64,000 nt of DNA from Sulfurovum riftiae (GTDB lineage Bacteria > Campylobacterota > Campylobacteria > Campylobacterales > Sulfurovaceae): contig NZ_LNKT01000072.1 in the NCBI RefSeq assembly GCF_001595645.1, positions 1-64,000 of the forward strand, read 5' to 3'. Positions within the stretch are counted from its first letter, which is position 1. Every line of letters starts with the position of its first letter. A model generated the notes under the pieces. The model was not told the origin of the DNA. It saw nothing but the letters and a program-made list of their open reading frames with translations, and ran no database searches. A program made the translations under genes and the position numbers. This document shows, piece after piece, positions 17,969 to 26,790 of this stretch.

Positions 17969-18634
17969 ATGAAAAAAATCTTACTTGTTATCACAACCAT
18001 GCTGCTTTTTTGTATGACACTCAATGCAGAAACATACAGAAAACACCGCATCAACCCCCATCCGATCACAGCAACGAAATTCAAATTGACTGACGTGAAT
18101 GGTAACTACATCAAGACCGTCGATCTGACGGGAAAGGACTTCATCGTCGTTTCGGTACGCGAACCGGGAAGTGACGGGCAAATGTACGCTGTGGACAGGG
18201 ACGGAACCATCTGGTGGCACGGGCTCATCTCTTCGGGTGCCGGCGGGGGTAAACTGAAAGATGAACATGGCAAACTTGTTCCTGAAGGCGGGCATGAAAC
18301 CAGCAGCGGTGTTTTTCATATTTTGGTCAAGCGCCGTTTCCATATGTCAAAGACCCATCCGGATCCAAGCGGTATCGACAATATGGATTTCGAACTGCAG
18401 TTCACGCAAGACGGACAGGCATTGCATCTTGGAAATACCGCGGCAATGTCACACGGGTGTATCCATGTCGGGAGACAGGATATTGCGGCGCTATTCAAAT
18501 GGGCACATGTAGGAATGCCTGTCGTGGTCATGAGAGGGCACTACAAGCAGTTCCTGAATGAAGAGGTAAATCAGTTCAAAGAGGATATCAAAGAGTATGA
18601 TGTAGAAAGAGGTGAACGGTCAGACATCAAATAG
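17969..18634 (+). CDS. Short L,D-transpeptidase (YkuD domain)
   Basis: 221 residues with a signal peptide (1-20). The YkuD domain spans about 55-195, with HLGNTAAMSHGCIHVGR holding the catalytic His162-Gly-Cys164 motif; the usual Arg after the Cys is replaced within CIHVGR. A strong GAGGAG ribosome site precedes the ATG. It has no murein-binding domain, unlike the large enzyme 550 bases away. Expected to cross-link or trim murein peptides in the periplasm. Its 3' end faces the next minus-strand gene. Confidence 0.85.
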   Translation: MKKILLVITTMLLFCMTLNAETYRKHRINPHPITATKFKLTDVNGNYIKTVDLTGKDFIVVSVREPGSDGQMYAVDRDGTIWWHGLISSGAGGGKLKDEHGKLVPEGGHETSSGVFHILVKRRFHMSKTHPDPSGIDNMDFELQFTQDGQALHLGNTAAMSHGCIHVGRQDIAALFKWAHVGMPVVVMRGHYKQFLNEEVNQFKEDIKEYDVERGERSDIK

Positions 18635-18654
18635 ATGTCCGACTGACATCCATT

Positions 18655-19116
18655 CTATTCGAAGTACTCTTCAATGATCTGGGGGAAAAGTTTCATCGTT
18701 TTTCTTGCTTTATCTATCTTGGGCTGAAAGATCTCTGAAGAAGAGGGAAAACCCTGCATCAACTCCTGGTATATCATGATTTTCCTTTCCATATGTTTTC
18801 CCAGAGCATCGAGGACTGCCTGCATGTTCTCTTTACTTGTCGCATACTTCATCAGAAGCTCGAACATTCTTTTTCTCGGATGGATTGCCATAGAATCACC
18901 CGCTTCAAGTGCAATGTCCTTGATATCCCAACGGGAAACATAAATACCACTTACCGCCGGAGAGACCAGTTTGGCATAGAGTGCTTCTGTGTAGGAAGGG
19001 TAATCTTTCAGATCGCTCTCTTCATCTAGCTCACAGCTCCCGTCTACACAGGCTTCTTCATTAATATTGAAGTTCTCAAACTCTTTTCGCAGGTCTTCCA
19101 TATCTCTATTATCCAT
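18655..19116 (-). CDS. Unknown acidic helical protein, end of the molybdoenzyme accessory set
   Basis: 153 residues, mostly helical, acidic, with a CVDGSC pair near residue 23-28 that could bind metal or form a disulfide. No signal peptide or membrane segment. It starts right after the preceding gene (AGGAG site between them), so it is the last gene of the torD-ferredoxin-associated run. I do not recognise the family; a helper role in molybdoenzyme maturation is a guess from position. Confidence 0.65.
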   Translation of the reverse strand: MDNRDMEDLRKEFENFNINEEACVDGSCELDEESDLKDYPSYTEALYAKLVSPAVSGIYVSRWDIKDIALEAGDSMAIHPRKRMFELLMKYATSKENMQAVLDALGKHMERKIMIYQELMQGFPSSSEIFQPKIDKARKTMKLFPQIIEEYFE

Positions 19117-19117
19117 T

Positions 19118-19588
19118 TTATTCTCCTATTAACAGTGGAATATCATCCACCTCTATTTTTGCACCATACCATCGGTTGGCAATAATCATCATCTTGGCAA
19201 CAAAAAGTATTTGTTTATCCAGAAACTCTGGCTTATCAAAAAGAGTTTTGGCTTCATCATCAAGACAGTAACCCCTTATCTCACCATTGGCAATCTCTAT
19301 GAAATCCACTCTTTTTTCTCTTTGTGCCACTTCATCGAGAGTATCACAGTAATGGTAGGATTTCTCCTGAAATTCTCTCTCGAACATCATTCTGTCTACT
19401 TTGGACTGTGCCACATTCTCCATGGTATAATCATAATGTTCATCAGTAATATTCAATGCGATCGCTGTAGCATTGATATGCTGCTGTTTCATGATCTTGT
19501 TGAAATATTTACGCACATAGCCTGTCTGGGCATTGTAGCCAAGAATGGTACACAATCCCGTATCGGGTTTAATTTCATGCGGCTGCAT
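19118..19588 (-). CDS. Unknown cytoplasmic protein in the molybdoenzyme accessory set
   Basis: 156 residues from the ATG at 19586-19588, chosen because a full AGGAGG lies seven bases upstream; the longer frame reads into a repeat. The opening ILGYNAQTGYVRKYFNKIM is faintly like the substrate-binding half of shikimate dehydrogenase (GxPxxHSxSPxxHN), but the key residues are not kept and the NAD domain is missing. No signal peptide. Function unknown. Confidence 0.65.
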   Translation of the reverse strand: MQPHEIKPDTGLCTILGYNAQTGYVRKYFNKIMKQQHINATAIALNITDEHYDYTMENVAQSKVDRMMFEREFQEKSYHYCDTLDEVAQREKRVDFIEIANGEIRGYCLDDEAKTLFDKPEFLDKQILFVAKMMIIANRWYGAKIEVDDIPLLIGE

Positions 19589-19608
19589 GGAATACCTCCT
19601 GGGGTTTA

Positions 19609-19741
19609 AGTGATGAGTGAAAAGTGAAGAGTGAAGAATGTCGGTTTGCATTGCTTTGCAACGCCTCTGTTTTAACAAAAGCACTGCTTTGCAGTGCATA
19701 CATCAACTCTTCACTCTTCATTCTTCACTCTTCATTTTTTT
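19609..19741. repeat. Inverted-repeat element with inner hairpin (MITE-like)
   Basis: Arms of 15 bp, GAAGAGTGAAGAATG at 19626-19640 and its exact reverse complement at 19719-19733, sit inside longer tracts built from GAGTGAA/GAAGAAT units. Between them lie TTGCA/TGCAA (19646-19661) and a perfect hairpin, GCACTGC-TTT-GCAGTGC (19681-19697). The last codons and stop of the ferredoxin gene lie within the right arm. The structure suggests a dispersed non-coding repeat or a decayed miniature element; no transposase is present. Confidence 0.65.
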
Positions 19742-20833
19742 TGCGTTCTCATGAAGGAACATCGCCTCTTCCTCTTCAACGGCACATCGCGGGCAGGTCT
19801 GCTCTCCTCCGGTGTAGGTAAAATAGTTTCCGCATTCATTACAGCGTTTGACACTGAATGTTGCCAATGTTCTCTGTGTCGGTTCAAAGAATTCTCTGAT
19901 CTCAAAACCTTTTTGAAGATGGATCGCGTCCGGTTCACAGGCATCATGGCAGAGACGGCATTTGACACAGAGCATCGCATCGAAATGGATAAGGGAGAAT
20001 TTTCCGTTGGAAGAGAGTGCCCCTGTCGGACAGATGCGGTAGCAGATCTGGCAGTTGGTACAGCTCTCATCCACATATTTCTGGGAAACGAAGCTGACAT
20101 CCTCTTCGGGAAGTACTTCAAAAACATCCGGTATACCTGCTCTTTTGAGTGTGGTAAAGAGTATCTTTCTTTTATTGGGCAGCTGCTTGTCCTTGATCTT
20201 GGCGATCACAGAACTGTCAATATCGAAATGCTGTAACTCATCGGCATCCACTGCTTCATCAAAGGCTTTTTTCTGTTTGATGACACCTTTAAGTGAGGCA
20301 TTGCCCAGAAAAGAGCGTCTTGAAGGTTCTATTGTTTCAGCTTCTTCATCAGACTGTTCTACGCGCTCCATCGCATCGCTGTCCAGATTGGTCTCAAGCC
20401 GTTTGTCCGAAAAACTGGAGAGAACGAAGTTAGCCTCTTCGATCGTCTCTTCGAGATGGTCAAAAAGAAGCGAATCCTCATCGTATGCACTCAGATCAAG
20501 CGTGATGGTCTCTTCACTCGCAAGGGCCAGTGAAATAAGATGCTCCACACTCAGGACGGAGATACAGGGTATATTGATCTTTGGTGAGATCAGACGTACT
20601 TTTGATTCGAGAAATGTGAAGAAGAACTCAGTTGTCGAGAAATCACTCAGTGCAAAAGCCTCCGTGGGACATACGCCTACACAGGCAGCTGCCTCCACAC
20701 CTGTAGCTGTTTTGAACGTAGGAAGATTGTCCTGAAAGCGAATAGAATCCGGACAGATATCCATACATTTTGTACATCCTGAAAGTTTACTTTTTGCCCT
20801 GACGCAGGCACTTACATCAAAATGTAATTTCAT
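19718..20833 (-). CDS. Multi-cluster 4Fe-4S ferredoxin with C-terminal zinc ribbon
   Basis: 371 residues, no signal peptide. An N-terminal Cys group (SGCTKCMDICP, then CVGVCP) suggests one cluster. The C-terminal half has two classical ferredoxin motifs, CTNCQICYRICP and CVKCRLCHDACEP. A ribbon follows (CNECGN...CPRC), likely binding zinc or iron. An inner SRRSFLGN stretch looks like a twin-arginine motif but is mid-protein. It starts three bases after the torD stop. Likely an electron carrier or assembly factor for the nearby molybdoenzyme. Its last five codons come from a repeat arm. Confidence 0.8.
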   Translation of the reverse strand: MKLHFDVSACVRAKSKLSGCTKCMDICPDSIRFQDNLPTFKTATGVEAAACVGVCPTEAFALSDFSTTEFFFTFLESKVRLISPKINIPCISVLSVEHLISLALASEETITLDLSAYDEDSLLFDHLEETIEEANFVLSSFSDKRLETNLDSDAMERVEQSDEEAETIEPSRRSFLGNASLKGVIKQKKAFDEAVDADELQHFDIDSSVIAKIKDKQLPNKRKILFTTLKRAGIPDVFEVLPEEDVSFVSQKYVDESCTNCQICYRICPTGALSSNGKFSLIHFDAMLCVKCRLCHDACEPDAIHLQKGFEIREFFEPTQRTLATFSVKRCNECGNYFTYTGGEQTCPRCAVEEEEAMFLHENAKKMKSEE

Positions 20834-20836
20834 CGA

Positions 20837-21484
20837 TTACTTTACATCCTGGCAAAATGTATTGAGCTTTTCATTCACATATTCATAATCGCTCAACAGG
20901 AACTCCAATGTGAGTTCACTTCCGTCATGATAAAGCGGTGTGCGGGATTCTCTTTTGGCATTGATGAGGAACATGGACCCCCATTCAAGTAAATGATCTT
21001 TCAAAAAACCTTTTTGGATCAAAAAAAGTTCACAGACACCCTCTTTGTCATTCGCATCAAGCGCTTTTTTCTGCGCTTCACACAGCATATACATAAATTC
21101 GAGTTCTACTCCGATGTGGTCGCCGCTTACCACCCTGGCTTTATCAAGTTCTACCTTGAAATCAAGTGCATCATACAGTTCTATCACAGGGTTCCCCCTT
21201 CCGCTGTCGATCATCTGGTCTTCCCTGACATAAAAACTCTCATAGGGCACAAGATGCATCAAAAACAGACTGGTAAAATCGACATTGTAATACTGCTCTA
21301 TCAACTCTTTGGTTGTGAATTCTTTACGCTTGGACCAGTTTTTGTAATTAGGGAAAAGTGCAAGTAGTGTCTCGTCTTTTTCTATCGTATCCAAAAACTT
21401 TTCATCAACTTCAGTTATCATCAATCTGGAGATCAATGCATAAAGCGCTACTCTATTTTCGATCTCTTGTTTCATATCATTCAT
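20837..21484 (-). CDS. TorD/DmsD family molybdoenzyme chaperone
   Basis: 215 residues, all-helical, with the family signatures VPYESFY (about 81-87) and DHIGVELEFMYML (about 122-134). Such proteins bind the Tat signal peptide of molybdopterin oxidoreductases and hold export until cofactor insertion is complete. It is encoded just downstream of the catalytic subunit, past a hairpin terminator, so its level may be set separately. Confidence 0.85.
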   Translation of the reverse strand: MNDMKQEIENRVALYALISRLMITEVDEKFLDTIEKDETLLALFPNYKNWSKRKEFTTKELIEQYYNVDFTSLFLMHLVPYESFYVREDQMIDSGRGNPVIELYDALDFKVELDKARVVSGDHIGVELEFMYMLCEAQKKALDANDKEGVCELFLIQKGFLKDHLLEWGSMFLINAKRESRTPLYHDGSELTLEFLLSDYEYVNEKLNTFCQDVK

Positions 21485-21658
21485 TTATCTATTTACCTTT
21501 TCATAAGATACTGTTCTTTGACACATCTTAATCTTTTTACTGTTTTCCGATGAGGAAAGGATACTGGACGCTACACCCATTCAATTTGTGTGACTATACC
21601 ACTTTCAAAATAAATTTGACTTAAATGAAATATTATTTGGAAAATCGTACAGAAAAGA

Positions 21659-21678
21659 GGGCAGACAAAAGTCTGCCC
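21659..21678 (-). terminator. Rho-independent terminator after the catalytic subunit
   Basis: A perfect 8-bp stem (GGGCAGAC / GTCTGCCC) with a four-base loop lies 17 bases past the stop of the molybdoenzyme gene. Read on the minus strand it is followed by TCTTTTCTG. It should end most transcripts of the B-C-A genes before torD. Confidence 0.8.
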
Positions 21679-21694
21679 CGCTGTTTAAGGAACA

Positions 21695-24600
21695 TTACCC
21701 TTTAATATCTACAGAGTAAGCTTTTAGCGACAATGGCACTGCCGGTCTCTTCATGTGTACCGGTCTTCTCAGTTTATCACCAGGAGCCAATGGACGTGTC
21801 AACTTGTCTCTCCATGCCTGGTAGACCTTCATGTTGTTGTCATAGTTCACATAAATGTCACCGATCTTGTCACCCGGTCCAGCTTTTTCAATGCTGACCT
21901 TTTGGTGCCATGCATGGTTACCCGCAATAGGGTCCGGATGCGAAGGTGCTACAGCATTCTGCCAGGAACCTGAAAGACCATCCCACCAGATGTTATCGAG
22001 GTCTCTATTGTACTCTTTGAACTGCCAAGTATCTCTACGTGCCTGCATTCCTTCGTCAAGACCCTCGGTCGGTTTGAGTGTACCGATCTTGCCATCCATC
22101 GTCATGTCGTACAGTGGTGCACCAAGACCCATAACACCAAGCTTATGCTCGAAGCCAGGGATCTCTACCGCATTTTTAAGCTTCCATCTACCTGCATGGT
22201 GCGAACAGGCAAGGACACCCGGCATCGTACCTTCCGTAGGGACAGCCATCGCAATGAAATACCCTGATTCAAGACCGGAAACAGTATCTGTGATCGTTAC
22301 CTTGATCGGGTCTTCTCTTTTGATACCAAGACGTTTTGCATCTTCCGTGTTGATCCATACAGGGTTGTGGTTCTGCGAGATCTCCATAAGGTGCTTGGAG
22401 TTGACAGAACGCGTATGGATGTTATATGGCAGTCTGAATACCGTATTCAACGCAAACTCGTTGTCTTTTTGCATAAAGTCATGGTGTACCTGCGTTACTA
22501 GCTGCACCATATCCTTACGCTCCTGTGCATTTCTTGGGTAAATAGGTATGGCGAATTCTGGCCATTTCCATTCAGCGAACCATTTACAATAAAACTCAAG
22601 TTTACCACTAAGTGTATGGAAGCCTTGTACGATCTTGCCGTCGACCTCAACACCTATCGGCTTCATACCGCCAAATACATGGTCTTCAACAAGCAGTGTA
22701 CCATACTCATCTTTTTCGACATCGCTTTCGTCATACTCATGACCGTGAGCGATATATTTGTCACCCACCTTTTTGAGTGGTCTCTCCTGAGGTCTGAAGA
22801 TATGATCCTCTTCCAGCCAGGTACCCATATCTCTCATCATCTCATAATTCGGATATTTCGAATCAGGATATTTCAGTTTTGCTGTTTTTCTCAAATTAGG
22901 CAGTTTGTCAAATGCAGCCTGATACCATTCAGGGATAGTGACCGCTCTGCTTGGATCTTCTTTTGAAGCCCAGAATTTTCTTACGCCCAATGATCCATCT
23001 GGGTCAACATGGTGAACCATGATATTCGCCCAGAATTCCACCTCTTCCCATATTTCGCCAAGACCGGCAGTAATATGCGCTTCAAGTGTTGCACGTGCCG
23101 GATCTTTTGGCTTCCAGCCGAGTTTTTCAAGTGCTACTCTGAGAGCAGGGTTCTTGAAACTCAGCCATCTTGCCGGCTTGGTAGGTTCGGATGACTGGTC
23201 ATGTCTTTCCCCCGCAAGCCCCACAGGCAATACAAAGTCACAATACCAGTTCGTCTCTGACCAGGTAGGAGAGAGATTAAAGGCCAACTCGATCTTGTCT
23301 TCTCTTTTAAGTGCTTCGATCCATCTGAATCCGTCCGGGTTGATCCACACCGGGTTGTACATACGAGGGATCCATACTGCCAGTTTTTCAGGAATTGAGT
23401 TGAGCCCTTTGGCCTTCCATTTGTTTCTCCACTCATCATCGAGGAGCAGGTGAGGCATAATGTGGCTCATCTCATAGGTGGACAGCGGATATTCAGGCGG
23501 CCAGGCGATCTCATTCCAGACATCGACCCTTGGAGGTCTTTCACCTGCTTCCGTAGCAGCATCCCCTTTTCCGTTGACTGAAATAACATGCCAGTGGTGC
23601 AGGCCAACCCCACCAATATTACCGGCCATCGCTCCACGAAGTGCCAATGGGAAGAATCCTGATCTTGTATTCATCCATCCGCCTCTGTGTCCAATGGTAC
23701 CTGCTCTCCAGAGATAGGTTGAGATTCTGTCACCGGCATCGATGAACATATCGAAAAGCTCATCAAGCTTATGTCCATAGCCTTCCATCCTACACTCTTT
23801 GATAACAAACTCTCTCGTGTATGGAGAATAGATCTCTTTCAGCATTTCGATAAAGCTTTCATAGCTTTCATCCTGCGGTACCTGCTTCATATAGCCTTTG
23901 GACACCATAAGGGCCAACTGCTCTTTATCTGTCATCAACTGATCCCAGTTCACCCAGTTTTTGAAGAATGCATGATTCACAAGATCTTTGCCATGGATAT
24001 CTTTTTCATTCAGAATTCTGTTCGCAAGGTGCAGATACAATGCCGCTTCCGTTCCCGGCCATACAGGTAACCACATATCTGCCATACCTGCGGAGTTTGA
24101 CATCCGCGGATCCATAACGACCAGTTTCGCACCCTTTCTCCTTGCATCAGCGATGTAGCCGGCAGACTGCTGAAAATAGTGACCTGCATCCGCAGCATGT
24201 GAAGATTGAAGGAAGATCAGCTTTGCATTTGCCCAATCCGGAGAGTTTCTGTCATCGTTCGCCCACTGGATCGTACCCTCTCTTGCACCTGCAGAACAGA
24301 TGTTCGTATGAGAATCATAACCGTCACATCCCATAGAGTGAGGGACTCTGTGACCAAAACCGTTCTCGTTTGGTCTACCTACGTGATACATGATGAGTTT
24401 TCTTGACATTTCATCACCCACTTTAAGCGTGTCGTGCATCTTCTTACCGATCTTCGCCATCGCTTCATCCCAAGTGGTTCTTACCCACTTACCTTCACCC
24501 CTTTTGGAGCCCGGTGCCCTCATAAGAGGGAAAGGAATCCTGTCCGGATCGTACATCTGAGACTGTGTTGCATACCCTTTGGCACAGTTTCTACCGCGGG

Positions 24601-25048
24601 AACCGGCATGAAGAGGGTTACCCATATATTTTTTGACAAAAAGGTCTTTGGGATTTTTGGTTCTTTTGTACTCTCCAACTTCAACCCATGCGGTCAAACC
24701 ACATTGTGCTTCACAGTTGGAACATACGGTCGGAACCAGCATGAATTCATTGACTTTGATCCCGTCAGGATTATCTTCGCCTCTGATACCATTTCTTCCG
24801 GAACCACCTCTTTTCCAGTCATTACCATCCAATTCCTTAAAACTGTCCCAGTCTTCAAACGGTGGATAGAAAGAAAGGGTTTCAGGTGTTGCGGTAAATG
24901 TACTGTCCTGTGCCATAGAAGGTGTATCTACGATCGTTTCGAACACACCGGCAGCAAGCGTCGCACCAGCAACAGAATACGCTGTTCCCTTAAGGAAGCT
25001 TCTTCTGCTTTCTATAAAATTATTATCGTTTTTCATTGATTTTGTCAT
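21695..25048 (-). CDS. Tat-exported molybdopterin oxidoreductase catalytic subunit (Psr/Ttr/Phs-like)
   Basis: 1,117 residues from the ATG at 25046-25048 with GGAGG just upstream. The Tat signal has SRRSFLK at 14-20. A 4Fe-4S site follows: Cys109, Cys112, Cys116, Cys155 (CSNCEAQC ... CAKG). THTNICSAGAREG places Cys251 where the Mo-coordinating Cys of polysulfide/thiosulfate reductases lies. The C-terminal MopB domain has HNPVWINTEDAKRLGI. It is much longer than PsrA (about 760) and nearer TtrA in size. Periplasmic location argues against SoeA-type sulfite dehydrogenase. The substrate is open: polysulfide, tetrathionate, thiosulfate or an arsenic/selenium oxyanion. Third gene of a B-C-A operon. 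Confidence 0.85.
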   Translation of the reverse strand: MTKSMKNDNNFIESRRSFLKGTAYSVAGATLAAGVFETIVDTPSMAQDSTFTATPETLSFYPPFEDWDSFKELDGNDWKRGGSGRNGIRGEDNPDGIKVNEFMLVPTVCSNCEAQCGLTAWVEVGEYKRTKNPKDLFVKKYMGNPLHAGSRGRNCAKGYATQSQMYDPDRIPFPLMRAPGSKRGEGKWVRTTWDEAMAKIGKKMHDTLKVGDEMSRKLIMYHVGRPNENGFGHRVPHSMGCDGYDSHTNICSAGAREGTIQWANDDRNSPDWANAKLIFLQSSHAADAGHYFQQSAGYIADARRKGAKLVVMDPRMSNSAGMADMWLPVWPGTEAALYLHLANRILNEKDIHGKDLVNHAFFKNWVNWDQLMTDKEQLALMVSKGYMKQVPQDESYESFIEMLKEIYSPYTREFVIKECRMEGYGHKLDELFDMFIDAGDRISTYLWRAGTIGHRGGWMNTRSGFFPLALRGAMAGNIGGVGLHHWHVISVNGKGDAATEAGERPPRVDVWNEIAWPPEYPLSTYEMSHIMPHLLLDDEWRNKWKAKGLNSIPEKLAVWIPRMYNPVWINPDGFRWIEALKREDKIELAFNLSPTWSETNWYCDFVLPVGLAGERHDQSSEPTKPARWLSFKNPALRVALEKLGWKPKDPARATLEAHITAGLGEIWEEVEFWANIMVHHVDPDGSLGVRKFWASKEDPSRAVTIPEWYQAAFDKLPNLRKTAKLKYPDSKYPNYEMMRDMGTWLEEDHIFRPQERPLKKVGDKYIAHGHEYDESDVEKDEYGTLLVEDHVFGGMKPIGVEVDGKIVQGFHTLSGKLEFYCKWFAEWKWPEFAIPIYPRNAQERKDMVQLVTQVHHDFMQKDNEFALNTVFRLPYNIHTRSVNSKHLMEISQNHNPVWINTEDAKRLGIKREDPIKVTITDTVSGLESGYFIAMAVPTEGTMPGVLACSHHAGRWKLKNAVEIPGFEHKLGVMGLGAPLYDMTMDGKIGTLKPTEGLDEGMQARRDTWQFKEYNRDLDNIWWDGLSGSWQNAVAPSHPDPIAGNHAWHQKVSIEKAGPGDKIGDIYVNYDNNMKVYQAWRDKLTRPLAPGDKLRRPVHMKRPAVPLSLKAYSVDIKG

Positions 25049-25059
25049 ACATGTCCTCC

Positions 25060-26007
25060 TTAACTCAATGGTAGCATTTGCGGTATTTTGAGCCATACAT
25101 CTTTTACAAGATAAAGCCCGATCAATGCTAGTATTGCTGCAAATCTCAGCAGCGTTTTGTTGTCACTCTTCATATTGCTCACAGCAAGGAAGAACGGAAT
25201 GATGAAGCCAAGGACCATACCAAACCAGAATTCGGCATTGTACTCTCCGCCGGCGTGAACATATGCCAGTGTCGCTTCCGCTTCAGAAGATTTGAAGGAG
25301 AAGAAGTACTCACCCATATACATCATGAAGGAGAAGAATGTTGCAATTGCCAAAACGAGGGCAAGGTCTTTTCTGCTCTCTTTACTCCATGATTCTGAAA
25401 TGAATATCAAGCCTGCTGAACCGGCCAATAGTGCCGCCCACATCATCTGCATGACTTCTGTCGGTGCCTGCCATAACTCTCTGGCAGAAGATTCTGCCAT
25501 AATGATCGCCGTATAAAGCGTTACCGGAACGGCAAGAAATACAACGAACGGGAAAATTTTCTCATATAGACCACTGTGCTCTCTGGCCGCTTTGGCACAT
25601 GCACCATGTTTTCTCACATCCGGATGTGCATCAAAGAAACCAATCACCATCATCAGGGTAATAAGTCCGGTAAAAAGCGAAGCCATCCATGCACCCACTG
25701 TGATCGCAGAAGTCCAGTGCGGGTGAAGGAAGATGTTGATCATCCTGTATGGCTGATGGAGGTCCGTCAGTGTAAAGAGCAGGAATATATTCAAAAAGAT
25801 AAAAGAGATCAAAGGCATCATCCATCTCAGGTTCGGCATCTCCTCTTTCTTGTGTCTGTAAAGCAGGAAGGCGCCAACAAGGATCACTCCTGTACCGACA
25901 CTTTTCGCCCACATGTTCAATGTGATCATCCAGCCCCAGATAATACCCGGAAGCGCGACATCCAATGTTACAACAGCCTGTGTTGCGTGAATTCCATGTT
26001 CTACCAT
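25060..26007 (-). CDS. NrfD/PsrC-like membrane subunit
   Basis: 315 residues with eight to nine predicted helices and no haem-ligand pattern. The loop LHQPYRMINIFLHPHWTSAIT and the later ESSARELWQAP stretch are typical of NrfD/PsrC quinone-binding subunits. It should pass electrons between the quinone pool and the periplasmic Fe-S subunit. Its ATG overlaps the stop of the Fe-S gene by one base (TAATG), and the catalytic subunit starts 12 bases later. Confidence 0.85.
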   Translation of the reverse strand: MVEHGIHATQAVVTLDVALPGIIWGWMITLNMWAKSVGTGVILVGAFLLYRHKKEEMPNLRWMMPLISFIFLNIFLLFTLTDLHQPYRMINIFLHPHWTSAITVGAWMASLFTGLITLMMVIGFFDAHPDVRKHGACAKAAREHSGLYEKIFPFVVFLAVPVTLYTAIIMAESSARELWQAPTEVMQMMWAALLAGSAGLIFISESWSKESRKDLALVLAIATFFSFMMYMGEYFFSFKSSEAEATLAYVHAGGEYNAEFWFGMVLGFIIPFFLAVSNMKSDNKTLLRFAAILALIGLYLVKDVWLKIPQMLPLS

Positions 26008-26765
26008 TAGTGACCTCCCTCTTCTTCATGTGATTCATGTGCTTTGTTGTCAAAATCCATGAAACTCTTATTGTCCAAATGCTCATGTGAAGTGAACGGC
26101 GCAAGGAATCTATCGATCACACCATGATGAGGATCACCGACATGTTCCAAATGCGTCACATTGTTAAACAGATTATATCCTTCAAGTCTCTGATGCGCAA
26201 GAGGATTGAGCGTCTGATTGCCACCACCTACATAGAAATGTTTAGGATTGGTGTGTTTTTCAGGTTTACGTACCTGAACAGCACCCTGATGCTCCATAAT
26301 ATACTGTGAAATGTGACTTGTATCATCATCTACATCACCAAAGATATTCGCCTGAACAGGGCACACGACCACACATGCAGGCATCATACCACTTTCGATA
26401 CGGTGTGCACAGTAGGTACACTTGTCCGCCGTATTCGTTTCAGGGTCCATATAGATCGCACCGTAAGGACAAGCCATCATACACCCTGCACAACCGATAC
26501 ATCTTGCAGAGTCCACATTGACGATACCATTCTCAAGATAGTGCAGTGCCGATACCGGACAGATTCTCTCACATGGAGCATTCTCACAGTGGTTACAACG
26601 TAATGGAGTGAAAGATCTCGATGTATCGGGGAATGTCCCGATATCAATATATTTTACACGTAAACGCCAAGAGCTGAGCGGAACTTCATTTTCCACCTTA
26701 CAAGCGACTTCACAACCTTTACAACCCATACACAGGTTAAGGTCAACTAAGAAACCTAGTTTCAT
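26007..26765 (-). CDS. 4Fe-4S electron-transfer subunit (PsrB/TtrB-like)
   Basis: 252 residues from the ATG at 26763-26765 with AAGGAGG upstream. Four Cys clusters are visible: CMGCKGCEVAC (12-22), CNHCENAPCERICP, CIGCAGCMMACP and CTYCAHRIESG...CVVVCP, the standard four-cubane set of DMSO-reductase-family B subunits. The last 80 residues are a His-rich tail (HKxHESHEEEGGH type ending) not needed for cluster binding, which may touch metal or the membrane partner. It has no signal peptide, so it probably rides out with the Tat-borne catalytic subunit. Confidence 0.88.
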   Translation of the reverse strand: MKLGFLVDLNLCMGCKGCEVACKVENEVPLSSWRLRVKYIDIGTFPDTSRSFTPLRCNHCENAPCERICPVSALHYLENGIVNVDSARCIGCAGCMMACPYGAIYMDPETNTADKCTYCAHRIESGMMPACVVVCPVQANIFGDVDDDTSHISQYIMEHQGAVQVRKPEKHTNPKHFYVGGGNQTLNPLAHQRLEGYNLFNNVTHLEHVGDPHHGVIDRFLAPFTSHEHLDNKSFMDFDNKAHESHEEEGGH

Positions 26766-26790
26766 ACTTCCTCCTTGAATTTTAGCTAGA

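Noticed and set aside
18623-18650. Alternating GACATC-GATGTC-GACATC hairpins at the end of the short L,D-transpeptidase gene
   Set aside because: The arms are only six bases, overlap the stop codon, and no T run follows on either strand; too weak to call a terminator or switch.
19118-19588. Possible shikimate dehydrogenase fragment
   Set aside because: Only a loose likeness in the first 35 residues; the catalytic Lys/Asp pattern and NADP domain are missing, and a real aroE is present at 62468-63265.
20273-20320. Twin-arginine signal within the multi-cluster ferredoxin (SRRSFLGN)
   Set aside because: It lies about 180 residues into the protein and is not followed by a proper hydrophobic stretch, so it cannot act as an export signal.
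21695-25048. Formate dehydrogenase identity for the molybdoenzyme
   Set aside because: No in-frame TGA selenocysteine or FdhA-type CysHis active-site motif was seen; NICSAG and the NrfD-type partner fit the sulfur/oxyanion reductase side better.
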